Below, piece by piece: positions 1 through 10,878 of a DNA stretch of 64,000 nucleotides. Position numbers and translations under genes: made by a program. The stretch's first letter is position 1, and every line of letters starts with the position of its first letter. Location of the stretch: NCBI RefSeq assembly GCF_019649055.1, contig NW_026570233.1:1736001-1800000 (forward strand), written 5' to 3'. The stretch comes from Paramacrobiotus metropolitanus. Its lineage: Eukaryota; Tardigrada; Eutardigrada; Parachela; Macrobiotidae. The notes under the pieces are model-generated. The model saw only the letters and a program-made list of their open reading frames with translations. It ran no database searches and had not been told where the DNA came from.

Positions 1-55
1 ATAAAAGCTTGCCAGAGTTGTTCTAACAGAAAACACTGATAGAAATTTTTCGCTG

Positions 56-439
56 TTAACAAGGTGCGCTGCCTGTGCGTCTGATTATGCATCAACGATA
101 ATATCACGCTTGTTTTAACGTACCGGGATGTCCAATTTCCACGCCGGATTTGCCGCTCTCCGTGGCTTGATAATGAGCAACGCATAATTCGCACAGGTTA
201 GCGTATGTCTTTTCGTTAGTTCCACACAGTGGATCGTAATTGCGCGGGCAACCGGTCTTCATATCCAAATTGCACTCCTGCAACAAAATATAGCATTCTT
301 ACAATTTGGTAAATGTTTGGTTAATTATGGTACATTATTTTACCGGTCGGACTCCTTTCGGCTTGCATTGTACGACGGCCACGAAAGCCAAAGCGAATAC
401 TGCAAAACATTTTAAATATTTTCCGATTAGATACTGCAT
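56..439 (-). CDS. Secreted single-domain Kazal-type protease inhibitor
   Basis: Three exons read right to left: 344-439, 124-277 and 56-72, giving 88 residues. Exon 1 encodes a signal peptide (MQYLIGKY then a hydrophobic run ending VVQC) and leaves at CCG|GTAAAA in phase 0. Exon 2 carries the Kazal core: Cys, seven residues, Cys, then YDPLCGT, then TYANLCELC, the spacing of the family. Read through, exon 2 lacks the sixth cysteine and ends GTLKQA-stop; the donor GTACGT at 118-123 joined to the acceptor before 72 gives the ending GSAPC-stop, which supplies it. Kazal proteins bind serine proteases by a reactive loop after the second cysteine, so an extracellular inhibitor is inferred. The 17-nt terminal exon is a prediction; the domain call is firm. 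Confidence 0.78.
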
Positions 440-1527
440 GCATACAGTTAAGTAAATTCTGAGAATCGAGAAACTTACGACACAAAAACACGTTCTGCAT
501 TTTGACGGCGAAGCGACAGAAATCGAGTAAAAGTTCTTTACAGACGAGAAACACCTAACTACCACATTATAGCTACCCGGAAGCAGCACTTTATAAGTCG
601 ACTGCGAACATGCGGGATTTATCATCCACAAGGATCTCTATAACATGCAAGGAATGTGATGCTATCGCCATCGTTTTCAGCGATGTTTGCTGTGGGCTTT
701 GGCGAAAGTGTAGGAGAGTGCGGTAGAAATGGACTGTGAACCGTGCGCTTCTCTTGAAACAGCCATGATCTTTCAATTTCATGGTCGGTATGACTCAGTG
801 TTTCGTCCTTGATTTATTTATTAGGAATGCTTGTTCAAATTTATTCTGTAGTACCTATCACTATGTTAACCTGATACCGGAAGTGAATCTCCGCTTAGAA
901 TGTGTAACTGTAGCAAAGGTGTTTACAAAATACCGAAGACTGATTAGATGTACTGCACACGTACGCGCGTGAAGCGAGCCATACAATTTACGATAGAAGT
1001 AGTGAAATAAATATAATGAACAATCAACGTTTATTAATGCCAGCATGATACAAAATAATTATTAATCTGTATCCATGGATAATACTTTTTTAGTTTACTT
1101 AAAGTAGTAGTTACATGTGCATGGCTTCGTAAGTGGTATCCCTGAATGATTTAATAAATATTTTAATGCATTCTGTAGATAGTATTCATGTAGATAGTAC
1201 TTAATACTGCGGAGGTCAGCTTGCACAGGAGCATGTACGCAAAACAACAGTGTTTGAGGTCATATGGGGTCCAGTTATTATCATGTCAAATATTTGATAT
1301 TCCACCTTAATGTGCTTCTCATCGTCGTAATTCAGAAACACAGCAACATTAACTCTTTCCAGTAAAGCTTGATATGTGATATCTGTACAAAGGATTTCCA
1401 TAAAAACGATGCGACCAATATGTGCTCCACATCTTCCAGGAAAGCAAAAGGAGAGCAAAAATTACAATATCTTTGCACCGATGATTTGCTCAATAAATCG
1501 GCGATCGCGCGGGATTCCTTAGCGCGG
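440..1527. other. Intergenic, no gene supported
   Basis: Only short ORFs without domain, signal peptide or splice support. I see no repeat or RNA gene here. Confidence 0.5.
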
Positions 1528-2655
1528 TTAATTCCGCTGGGAATTACTGCCGCTGGCAGTCCAGTTACCAAAGGCACGTTTTGCACCTCTACGGTAATCT
1601 CCACTGACCATAAAAAACGTCAACTGCAAAACGACTTCTTTATTTACTTCGAAAGGCCTTCCTTTGCGGAAACAGTTAACATAGCATTAGCATGTAATCA
1701 GCATATAACGGTAAAGTAAATTTTGCTGTCTTACCGGATTGAGGGCATATCCACCAATCGCCAGCGTCCTTGTCCACAGCAGCGCTCTGGGATTGTTTCT
1801 CCAGACTCCCGGGTAAAACTGATTTAATATGGGTACTGGAATCAAGCATAAACAGTTAATCACAAACGTCAGAAACAACACTTTAATCATCTGTAGTCGT
1901 CGTTGGCGCCGATAATTACGCGGAGTGTTGATCCCGGCAATGTTGACCTTTACTGACATATTTTTCATACAGAACAGGAAAGCGTACAGGATTCCCATTA
2001 TCCCAATGGGAAGGTACGTGTTCAGCGATCCCATTACGAAAAAATACGAGCCGTTCGCACGAATAACAGAGCAGGCTCCACTAGGAAGATATCCCAGCTT
2101 TACTGCAGTTTGACTGTAAAACGGAATACTGCACAGGAAAATATACATCCACATCATTGGGATGCCGATCGTGGCGTAACCTCGGGAAAACGACTTAGTA
2201 TAGCGGTACGGATACACTAGCGCGATAAAACGGTTGACAGCTAACAAGACCGCCGCCCAGTTGTTAGCGTGATTAAACGTCTGGAGACTGCATACCAGGG
2301 CGGTGCAGTTAAAGATGGTAATGCGGAAATACACGGGTAAGGCGTGCAGCGGCGTCTCCACAGCGCACAGCATGAGCTCGATGAACATATAATTCGCCAC
2401 GCAAATTCCCGAGCTGGTGCGGAGTTGCCGGTGTGAGAATAATGTTGTCAGGAGGAACGTGATTAGCACAGATCCCAGTACGGCGACGATAATCGTGGTG
2501 ATGAACCATACTGACAAGTCAAGGCTGGATAAACTGTCAACGGTTGAGTTTGTTGTATTGTGATATACGAATGTAAAGTTGCGGTATTCCATCATGACAA
2601 CAGCTGATGTTCGATTTAAGGGAAACTCACGCAGACTTAGTCCATGTTGCATCAA
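1528..2655 (-). CDS. Rhodopsin-like orphan GPCR (receptor A)
   Basis: Two exons, 1735-2655 and 1528-1623, giving 338 residues. The long exon encodes a glycosylatable N-terminus (several N-x-S/T), then TM1 to most of TM7. Family landmarks are NRFIALVYPY at the end of TM3 (DRY position), Cys residues in the extracellular loops, and ...YALNP at the end of TM7. The exon leaves at CCG|GTAAGA in the middle of the NPxxY-like motif; the second exon starts after TTGCAG with LTFFMVSGDYRRG, completing an NPLTFF motif and helix 8. It is paralogous to the divergent gene at 4635-5674, sharing NHANNWA, IGIPxMW and the same phase-0 intron position. Ligand unknown. Class A membership is inferred from motifs; the splice is supported by the paralogue. 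Confidence 0.85.
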
Positions 2656-4634
2656 GATAAACGCGCAAACCGGAAGGGATAGCTAACTGACGCCGTCGGG
2701 CTGCTGCGCCTATAGGAGCGGAGCCTCAGCGGAATAACCATTATTTTCTTGAATATCTTCCGGTGCTGGATCTGGAATATTACTCCAGGAAAATTTCCCA
2801 GTCATTATCGCGAATCAATAATCACTCCGTCATTTAAAGGATCTTCAATATTTTTCATACAGTTTTGATTTCCGTCAAGCGAAACACGATACAAAGAAGC
2901 ATAACTCCACCTGGTGAAACATTGCCTGTACGGTACGTACAAGCTGCACGTTTCGTTTTCCAAGCATAAGGGAACTGCTGTTTATCACTTCCCGAGCGCG
3001 TGAAAAATAAAACAGCTTTCTTGCACAGATTTGTATTATGGGAAAGAGCCTAGGGGCGTCTGAAAAGGAATGACGACCAACAAAAGCAAAACTTGCTTGC
3101 ATCTTAACTTGAATGCTCAGCCAGATTAAGCTCGAACTGAATCACGCCGCACGTTCCAAGAAGTAAAGTGTTACGGCCGGCAGCAATCAGGTAGCATCAC
3201 TTACATGTCTTCACTGCATCCTGCGCAGTAAGACGAACCACAGATGCGTCAAAAGGCGGGAATACCAGGTAAATGCAGAAGCCGGGCTACCGTAAACTGT
3301 GATTAAATCCGATAGTTTGATCATACAGCCGCGGACGGTTGGGTGGAGAATCTGAACTGCCTATCGGGGCCCGGCAGGCACCGTTTATGTTCGCTTAAAT
3401 GATTATCCACGATAGCTGCGGCTTTATGTGGTAGTGATTGCTATAACAGCGGCGGCGACCTCGGCTTAGGATAAAAGTTGTTTTCATCTTGAGCGGCTGC
3501 GGCAAACGTAAGCAGAACAGCAACAAGGACCAGGAAACGCGCACACCACAGTGCCGCACCATTATATCCGAACAATGAGCTCCCAGCATCCTAAGAAGGT
3601 TGCATAATTGCTAGACCAAAATGTATTATTCCTGGGAGAGCAGCCAAGGGGGTAACATTCGAGCCGTCAGGAGACCGGTTAGCTTAGCCGATAATAAAAT
3701 TATTGACCGGTGAGTAGTTCACGTGTTGATCGAAATTAGCGTTTGATGCCGTTTAGCGTCAGCGTCCTCGTTTACAGTTGGAACGATATTAAAGGGTAAA
3801 TTTGCGAATGTGATAAGTGCTCAGTCTGTATTCCGCAATGTTTTTTTTTTGCATGCTCAGTAGTCGCCGATTGCTATTCCTTGTGTTGTTGTGCATGTAT
3901 TGCCTTAGACGCAAAATTACGTCCACGCATACCGAAACAGGCGCACTTTTCTCTCAGCTCCACTACTTTTTACCTTTTTACCTTCAACATTAACCGTTCT
4001 TCAAAAAACAGGATCACAGGTTCCGGCTGGTACGGTCCATTGATGATGAGCTCTTTTGTACAACATGCAAGAATAATGTAATGAAAATTTAAATTGCACC
4101 ATATGTATTGCGCATGATTTTGTGAAAACTTCTAATAAAGTGTGTTATTCCGTTTGTCCTACATTTGAGCTTTATGCGCGTTGTGAAACAAAAGACGCAC
4201 ACGCAATTTTCACTCTGCAGCAGCTGTAACCAGAGTACCGGACGTCAACATTTCGGGGACTGTCAACACCGCTCCTACCATTTGCTAATTAATTATCCAA
4301 TTTCCGCTCTTTAATTATAATCCTCACGTGCTTTCTGATTTCAGTCCTTGGTCTACCTTTGTCGGGGAAATAACTGGATAGTCTGTATCATAGCGCAGGT
4401 CCAACGTTTTGAATCGGGTGCTGTTATAGCGTGTCCAAGTCGTGTAGCGGCAACATCGTTACTGAAGTATTAATTTTGCTTGCAGCATGGATCGGGCTCT
4501 TTCCGGGCTTTCTGTGCTGATTGCATGATGATGCACATCAGTTTCTTGAGCCAGTAAAAACGTAATTCTAAAACTTTGGTTTTTTTATGCAGGTATAAGC
4601 ATTTTTATTTGTATAGACCTCCTTATGCTCTGCC
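2656..4634. other. Shared upstream region of two divergent GPCRs
   Basis: About 2 kb between the start codons of receptors A and B, so it should hold both promoters. A minus-strand ORF at 3395-3589 contains a hydrophobic leader-like run (SWSLLLFCLRL) but I could not connect it to a convincing mature protein. No repeat or RNA gene seen. Confidence 0.4.
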
Positions 4635-5674
4635 ATGCAATCAAAAAATGAGCGAGCTACAGTAAATGTAACCCGCAACGTCACACGGCATATTCTTTCT
4701 TCAAACGAACTCAGCGTCTGGTTTGCCACTAGCATGATTATCGCTGCTATCGGCACTCTTCTGTTCTCCTCCTTCTCTACATTACCGCTACCCAGAAGAG
4801 ACTTCGCACCGGCTCCGGTGCACTGGTTTTCCAGTACATGTTCATCGAGCTGCTTATGTGCTGCTGCGCGTGCCCTTTATATTTCGTCATTCCTTATTCA
4901 CCAACCAGTAATCTCTCTTGTGTTGTGGTGGCCTCCGTATTCCAGACTCTCAACCATGCCAACAACTGGGCGGGTGTCCTACTCGCCCTCAACCGCTTGG
5001 TGGCGCTCGTGTTTCCTTATCATTACACCGGGAAATTCTCCAAATTTTTTGCGGCACTGGGGATTCCGCTGATGTGGTCGTATATCTTTATCGGAAGCAT
5101 TCCGTTGTATAATCAAACGGCAGTGACGAACGGGCTGACCAGCAGCGGTGTGTGTGCTATTATCCAGACGTTCGGTTTGTATTCGGTCGTTATTGGATCG
5201 TGCAATACGTACCTCCCGATCTGCATCATGGGGGCGGCGTATTTAGCCATTCTTATTAACCAGAAACGGGCGGTGCGTGGACGCGTCGGAACCGAACAGC
5301 CCGTGAGGAATAATGTCGAGCGACGGCTGACAATGACGAAAATTCTATTCTCTACGTTTCTTGTTAACTGTGTCTGCTTGTTTCCCGCCCCGCTGATTAT
5401 GCATTTTTATCCGTTGGTGTGGCGCAGTGAGGCCAGAGCCACCCTTTGGGTACGGACAGCGGGATTGGCCGGTTATGCGGTTAATCCGGTAAGGAAATGA
5501 TTGACTTCATTTTTATAGCGTTTAATTTATAATATGTGGGATTGTGTGCAGGTGCTGTTTTTTGCCATCAGTCGCGACTATCGCAAAGGATTTATGATAA
5601 TAGCTCGTTACGCGCAGCGAGCGGTACAGCGTCATGTGGATGGGAAGCTCACAACTGCTAGCGTTACAGCTTAA
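4635..5674 (+). pseudogene. Rhodopsin-like GPCR (receptor B), one frame break in TM1
   Basis: Paralogue of receptor A in opposite orientation. Exon 1 is 4635-5488, exon 2 is 5552-5674. The N-terminus (MQSKNERATVNVT, glycosylation sites) and LSVWFATS start TM1 in one frame. From about 4766 the homologous sequence (ending KRLRTGSG, then QYMFIEL) continues in another frame, so one nucleotide is missing within the pyrimidine-rich stretch around 4760-4780. Exon 1 is 854 nt, one short of a multiple of three. Downstream everything is intact: NRLVALVFPY after TM3, then NP|VLFFAISRDYRKGF across the phase-0 intron. A single indel in an otherwise clean gene could be a recent null allele or a sequencing/assembly error; I cannot tell which. 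Confidence 0.72.
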
Positions 5675-6245
5675 AATGCTACTTAATGGTATCACTCGGT
5701 CGTTCTGCTCTTGTATGCTATTCTGTAGTGGCTCACGACTGAGTCACGAGAAACTTATACTGGTGGTTACCTGCAAAATTAATAAATTTGATCTTTAGGT
5801 AACGCTTCGTATTCACTTTAATTGAAAATAAGTCCTGTAGATAGAAACCGGAGAATGCCTAGCAAAATCAGAAAGTCAAGGAATTTGAAAACGGAGAAAG
5901 CAGCACACAGAAAATAAGCGCGCACTGTACATACTCTGTACAGTGTACACTATTACATATAAAATCCTGTCCGGCAACAGAAATACATATATCACATGAC
6001 GGTACAGTTAGTACGGTCAACCCAACGATCGATGAATATAGTAGCGACCTATACTAGCGCCTAAGCAAAGGCTATTTAGCACTGTCATTTTAACAATAAC
6101 CATGTGGATTTTTTTCTGGTACTTTTCAATTTGAATTTTTTTAAGTACGTATTTAATTTTTGTTTGTTTTATATAGAAATTTGACGTGTTAGGCCATGCA
6201 AACACATGCAGAGTGCAGATACTGTGCCATAGTGCGCCTTAACAT

Positions 6246-6281
6246 GTTTAGGGATAACGCCAATTGGCGTTATCCCTAAAC
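6246..6281. repeat. 36-bp perfect palindrome
   Basis: The arm GTTTAGGGATAACGCCAA is followed immediately by its exact reverse complement, with no loop. Such a sequence can extrude as a cruciform or form a transcript hairpin. No flanking gene explains it; it may be a minimal foldback element. Confidence 0.85.
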
Positions 6282-6457
6282 TGCTTTTTACCTGTACAGT
6301 CTGTATTTGTGATTATTTATGCATATACAGTATATGCCAAATCGTCGTACGGGCTTGTGCAAATTCAGATTCAACACGCCTGTTAATGTTCAGTATGTAG
6401 GGTACTTCTAAACGCTTTGGTGAATACATACATTAAATTACAACTTATAGTATGTAC

Positions 6458-6521
6458 TACAAGAAACAGCCTCGGCTTCGCCTCCGCTTTTCTTGTGGTC
6501 TCCAGTCTACGGCCGGTTTAT
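6458..6521. repeat. Foldback dispersed repeat, copy 1
   Basis: The core ACAAGAAACAGCCTCGGC ... TTTCTTGTGG has short inverted ends (ACAAGAAA / TTTCTTGT) around a GC-rich centre. A near-identical copy lies at 8071-8130, and both are followed by a related phrase with GGCC and TTTATTCA. This suggests a short dispersed repeat. Confidence 0.6.
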
Positions 6522-6736
6522 TCAAATGATTTCGTTCCGCTATTTAGTTAACATCTTATTCCTTCAACGAAACAAAATGATCCGAAAATACGCTAAAACG
6601 CAGATAGAATAAAAAGTGAATTTATGGCTTTTGTGCACTCAGACGCATTCACTTTCACTCGGAAGGGAATTTTTGTTAACTTCTCCCTCCCGACCTTGAT
6701 CGAGTCTACCAGGTAATAATTTCCACTAAAGGATGC

Positions 6737-6966
6737 TTGCAATAGATGCTGATGGTAGTCCGATCACTCGTTTACCTATAGCGGTCTGTGTTCTCTGGAT
6801 AGTAGTGGTAGTTCGGTCACTTGTTTAACTAGTGTGCTCTGGATAGTAGTGGTAGTTCGGTCACTCGTTCACCTAGCGCGCTGCGTGCTCTGGATAGTAG
6901 TGGTAATTCGGTCACTCGTTCACCTAGCGGGCTGTGTGCTCTGGATAGTAGCGGTAGTTTGGTCAC
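6737..6966. repeat. Minisatellite, about 50-bp unit
   Basis: About four imperfect copies of a unit of 44-51 bp containing CTCTGGATAGTAGTGGTAG and TTCGGTCACTCGTTCACCTA. A related array lies at 8340-8660. Confidence 0.75.
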
Positions 6967-8070
6967 GGCTTGGCTCTGTGAAACTAAAACCGTCTGGCCG
7001 GGTTTTGGAATATGTATGGGCATTCAGATTATGGAAATGGTTTCTGCTGATTCTATACGTGAAAGCTGGGTTCGTGAATCCCTTTTTATTTTTTGTGGTA
7101 ATAAAGATCTAGCATGTACAGTAGATACCGTACTATTGTTCCGTATTATACGAAATAATTTACGGACTGCAGATGCTGATTATCATTTATCAATCACTGA
7201 CTTTAGTTTTGCTCGGACTGCAATGAAAGGTTAGCCCGTTTGAACGATTACAGTACTATGGTCAGTTTCTTTTACAGCTGCCTTCAAATGTAAACGATTT
7301 AAACTGTAAACGAAGCCATCCACTTGCAGTATCGTTTGCGCTACTGCTAATTGACTTTTCTAGTTTTGTAGGATTAAAAGTTCAAACCTTTTTGATTTGT
7401 TGATCTAAAAAGGGTACCAGTTTAAATTTACTGATTTTTTGCTCCATGCAACAGGACTTTGAAATTGTTTTCAAGGTCACCTTGAGTTTTCTTCTCTACC
7501 GGCACCGGCGTCTGTGCACGAGAGCCGGAGCAGATATTACCAAAACAAAATGCATGTGACACAGTTTCCAGACATGCTGAATCGAATGGCGGTAGCAGTT
7601 TTTCGATTAATTTTTTGGCTTGTTCTGACCAGATCGTACGGGGTTTTCCGTTGTATTATAGATCTTTACCTTGATAAGGTAAGGAAGGAGCCACTTCTGG
7701 GAAATAATGCAGTACTAGGCTACAACTGCTCTGGATAATCATGGTACTGAACATTGTACGGATATCAGCGGTAAAGAGAAAAGCTGTTGCACGACGACAT
7801 ACTCGTACGTCCCTTCTACCAGTCTGTAAAATTAAATGCTAAATTATAACTGAATGCAAGTCAAAAAGGAGACATTCTTATTGCCAATGCACAACTGCAA
7901 CACCTGCAAATTTTCCCACAAAAAATGATAAATTCCAAGTATTGAAGATGGTAGTATACCGATTAGTAAGTCATTTAAATTTCCCGGTTATCGGTACAAA
8001 ATCTCACCTCTGGCAAAACAGAACCATTTGCCAGCAAGCCAAAAAGAGTAAGTTTCTACTATATAATATT

Positions 8071-8130
8071 ACAAGAAACAGCCTCGGCTTCGCCTCCGCG
8101 TTTCTTGTGGTCAACGGCCACTTTATTCAG
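8071..8130. repeat. Foldback dispersed repeat, copy 2
   Basis: Second copy of the 6458-6521 sequence, with the same ACAAGAAA / TTTCTTGT inverted ends and the GC-rich CCTCGGCTTCGCCTCCGC core. Confidence 0.6.
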
Positions 8131-8339
8131 TTTTCAATGAATATCTATTAGAATAACATATTTCGTCGAAACATAATCGCTACATTGTACTAACGCAAAA
8201 AAACGGATTTTATATATAAACACGGATTTAAATTTTTTATGATTTTTTAATCAGTTCATGATTCTCTCAAATCACCATAAATTCCCACAACTGAATTCAT
8301 GATTCTGTGAACCTCTACTTGATGAATCTGGGTGGTGGA

Positions 8340-8660
8340 AGCTCTGTCACTCGTTCATTTGACGGGATCTGTGCGCTGGACAGTACCGGTAGATCATTCA
8401 CCTGCTAGCTCATTTGCCTACCAGGCTATTTGCGCTGGACAGTACCGGTAGCTCGGTCACCCGCTCATCTAATGGTCTCGCTCACCTAACGGGTGCCGCA
8501 CACTGGACACTTGGACAGTACCGAGAGCTGGGCCACCCACTCACCTAATGGTCCCGCTCACCTAACGGTCCCGTACACTGGACAGTACCGGTTGCTCGGT
8601 CACCCGCTGACCTAACGGGTCCTGTGCACTGGAGAGTACCGGTCACTTGGTTGGCCGGCA
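8340..8660. repeat. Diverged minisatellite related to 6737-6966
   Basis: Repeated GCTGGACAGTACCGG and GCTCGGTCACCCGCTCA phrases at irregular spacing. They resemble the unit of the upstream array (GGATAGTAGTGG, TTCGGTCACTCGTTCA), so both arrays probably share an ancestor. Confidence 0.6.
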
Positions 8661-9554
8661 CTCGTGCAGAAATTGTCCTCGATGACAACGTTACATATAT
8701 AGTCGTTCTTGTCGTAATGACGGTCTGCTAATTAAATTCATTCTGATAATTTAAATAGTAGAAATGACTTTCATTTTTTAGCTATATTTTAGTTGGTTTA
8801 CGTGGCAACATTGCCTGGTTAAAAATACCACGATGATAATTATTGTTACAATAATTTATGTAGTTGCATTTGGTGAAGTTAGTCAAAACTATTCCGCTTT
8901 GGCGTTCGAAGCGGGAGAGGTTTTGAAAGAAATGAATACTATCTGGCCGGGTTTTCGACTACGGGCTTTCAGAATATAATATTGGTGTTGGTCAGTCATT
9001 TCTGGTTTGCCGGCTCTGGTGTATCCCATTCGTGGCAATATAGATCTGAATTAGGATAGTGCAGCATTTCTCCCTTCAGAGTTACATCGAAAATCGTGTC
9101 AAAGCCGGCTTAGGTACCAACAGCAAGCCGTATATTAACGCCTGCTTATACATTGTACACCGGTGACTTGGTCCTGCACAGTAACGTGGAAACGTAAAAC
9201 CGCCAGTACGATGACGTTAACGGATACTGTGGGCCTGATGTTAACTGTACAACTCGCAACATTTGTTATTGCGGATGATCCGTTTCCGGGTACCTTCGAC
9301 ATTTCTTTTTCAGAATTCATGTTCTCTCTTCTCTGTATATTCTTCGTTTTTTTTTCTCAGTTTTATTAGGTAATTTAGATAGACTGTCTTTTATCAGCTT
9401 AAAATAACAATTTGTTTTAATAATGAGTTTATTTAATATTATTTGTCATTGGTAATTATTAAGTCATGTACACTTGCCGATCCGTGACCTTTTTGGTTCA
9501 TTTAAGGCATAAAAGACATGGTGCAGTTCAACAAATTTTATTTTAAAGGTACTC

Positions 9555-9819
9555 ATGAGGCGTAAAATAATTGTTTTCAGCGATCCATCTAACTGGTCAG
9601 ATTCTGAAAGATCGGACACTAAAATTTCAGTGCCGACACCAGCTGGAAAAACAGAAGGTACTCTGCACGGAAATCAACAAATGTCCAGCCGGATCATCGC
9701 AGATCCGATTAAAAAGCACGTACAGGACGGAGTTGGTCCCAACGATAAGAGCGCGGTGTACAATGTCGGCTGGCGTTGAGAAGGCGACACAAAACTGATG
9801 AAAGCGGATGTTGGAACCG
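9555..9819 (+). pseudogene. Candidate upstream exon sequence with in-frame TGA
   Basis: The ATG frame from 9555 runs to TGA at 9777-9779 and, after it, is exactly the frame needed to splice at 9819 into the exon at 10169. The other two frames hold short motifs loosely like a thyroglobulin type-1 domain (ELVPT with a following Cys; a VQC and a later SGCW), which could mean a second, decayed domain with indels. This is speculative. Confidence 0.3.
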
Positions 9820-10878
9820 GTAAATTCATGACAATATTCCGCGATAGTGTGCCTTGTTGATTTTTATCGTGAACTAATTGCTGTTGTGTTCACGTTTCCT
9901 GCTATCAGCTGCTAACAAAATAACGTTTCTTTATTATCTGCACATATAAGGCACATAATTTTGTTGATTACTTTACGTTCCTTTTATGTACATACATCAG
10001 TGATATTCTAATATTACTCTGTTATCAATAATAATATTAGATTTTTTATTATCAGTATGCTATTCTTGTGTATTCTATTCTTGGGGTTTTTGTAAAGTAT
10101 GGTATTTCTTTTTTGTTGTTTTGTAGAAGTATCAACATTACGTGTTTGACAGTGTTTTTATTCTGCAGATTTTACCAGCCTGACCTATAAGGATGCCAAA
10201 CCGGTGACAGGGGATGACTTACGCACCTTCTACTACCTTACTTGCGCATATTTTCAAAACAACGACGGCAGTAAATCCTTCACATGCAATAGCTACGAGT
10301 ACTGCTCCAAAAATGGCGACAAGTTAGACTGCGCTGAAGTCCCAACATACGGCGGGTCGTGGTCGGGAGACCTTCAGATCGGTTAGATTGATACTTATTT
10401 ATGCAACCCTTACTGCAATTGCACCACGTGGTATGTTGTTACAGGATTAAAGGCCACATTTGACTACGATCGTTGTAAGTGATCCTCAAGATCCTTGGTT
10501 AACGTAGCTAAAACTTCGAAACTTTTATTGCAGCTAAAAACAAGAAGAGGGGCGAGGGTTGTTTGACTGGTGGAACGGCCACAACTGCGGGAACGAATAC
10601 CGGCAACTGCAATTGCAAACAAGCTCGCGAGGAAGCCTTCCAGCCTCTGTGTACGTACAGGCTTACTGACGTGATTGTACAAACCAAAGAATTAATAAGA
10701 TGAGGTAATGCTGATTACAGCGCTGGACACGTACGGGCCTTTCTGCACCGCCGACGGTAAATTCGCCAAGCGCCAGTACGACCCGCGTATCAACCGAGTG
10801 TGGTGTGTGGATGCAAATTACAAGCCGACGTCATCTCCTGCTGTTAAAGTTCCGCAAGGACGCATTCCCACATGTTAA
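9798..10878 (+). CDS. Cys-rich protein with C-terminal thyroglobulin type-1-like domain
   Basis: Four phase-consistent exons: 10169-10381, 10445-10474, 10534-10650 and 10721-10878. The first has a Cys-rich stretch (TCAYFQNN, TCNSYEYCSKNG) I do not recognise. The last two form a thyroglobulin type-1 domain: CNCKQAREEA, then YGPFCTADGKF, then VWCVDANYK and a terminal Cys. The usual QC and CWCV cysteines are Tyr and Val, so the second of three disulfides is absent. Such domains occur in secreted proteins, and some inhibit cysteine proteases. The 5' end is uncertain: an ATG at 9798 in the right frame joins through the donor at 9819 but gives no signal peptide. The longer frame from 9555 joins in phase too, but contains TGA at 9777. 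Confidence 0.7.

Larger units (their letters stand above)
5675..9797. other. Repeat-bearing intergenic region
   Basis: About 4 kb with no supportable gene. It holds a 36-bp palindrome, two related minisatellites and two copies of a foldback sequence (listed separately). Segments downstream of each minisatellite (near 6990-7125 and 8943-9060) share the phrase TCTGGCCGGGTTTT and further scattered similarity, so the two halves look like an old, diverged duplication. Confidence 0.5.

Noticed and set aside
3395-3589. Minus-strand ORF with leader-like SWSLLLFCLRL
   Set aside because: No mature domain, and no downstream exon could be joined in phase without an internal stop.
7942-8151. Plus-strand 69-residue ORF
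   Set aside because: Overlaps the foldback repeat at 8071; no signal of selection or splicing.
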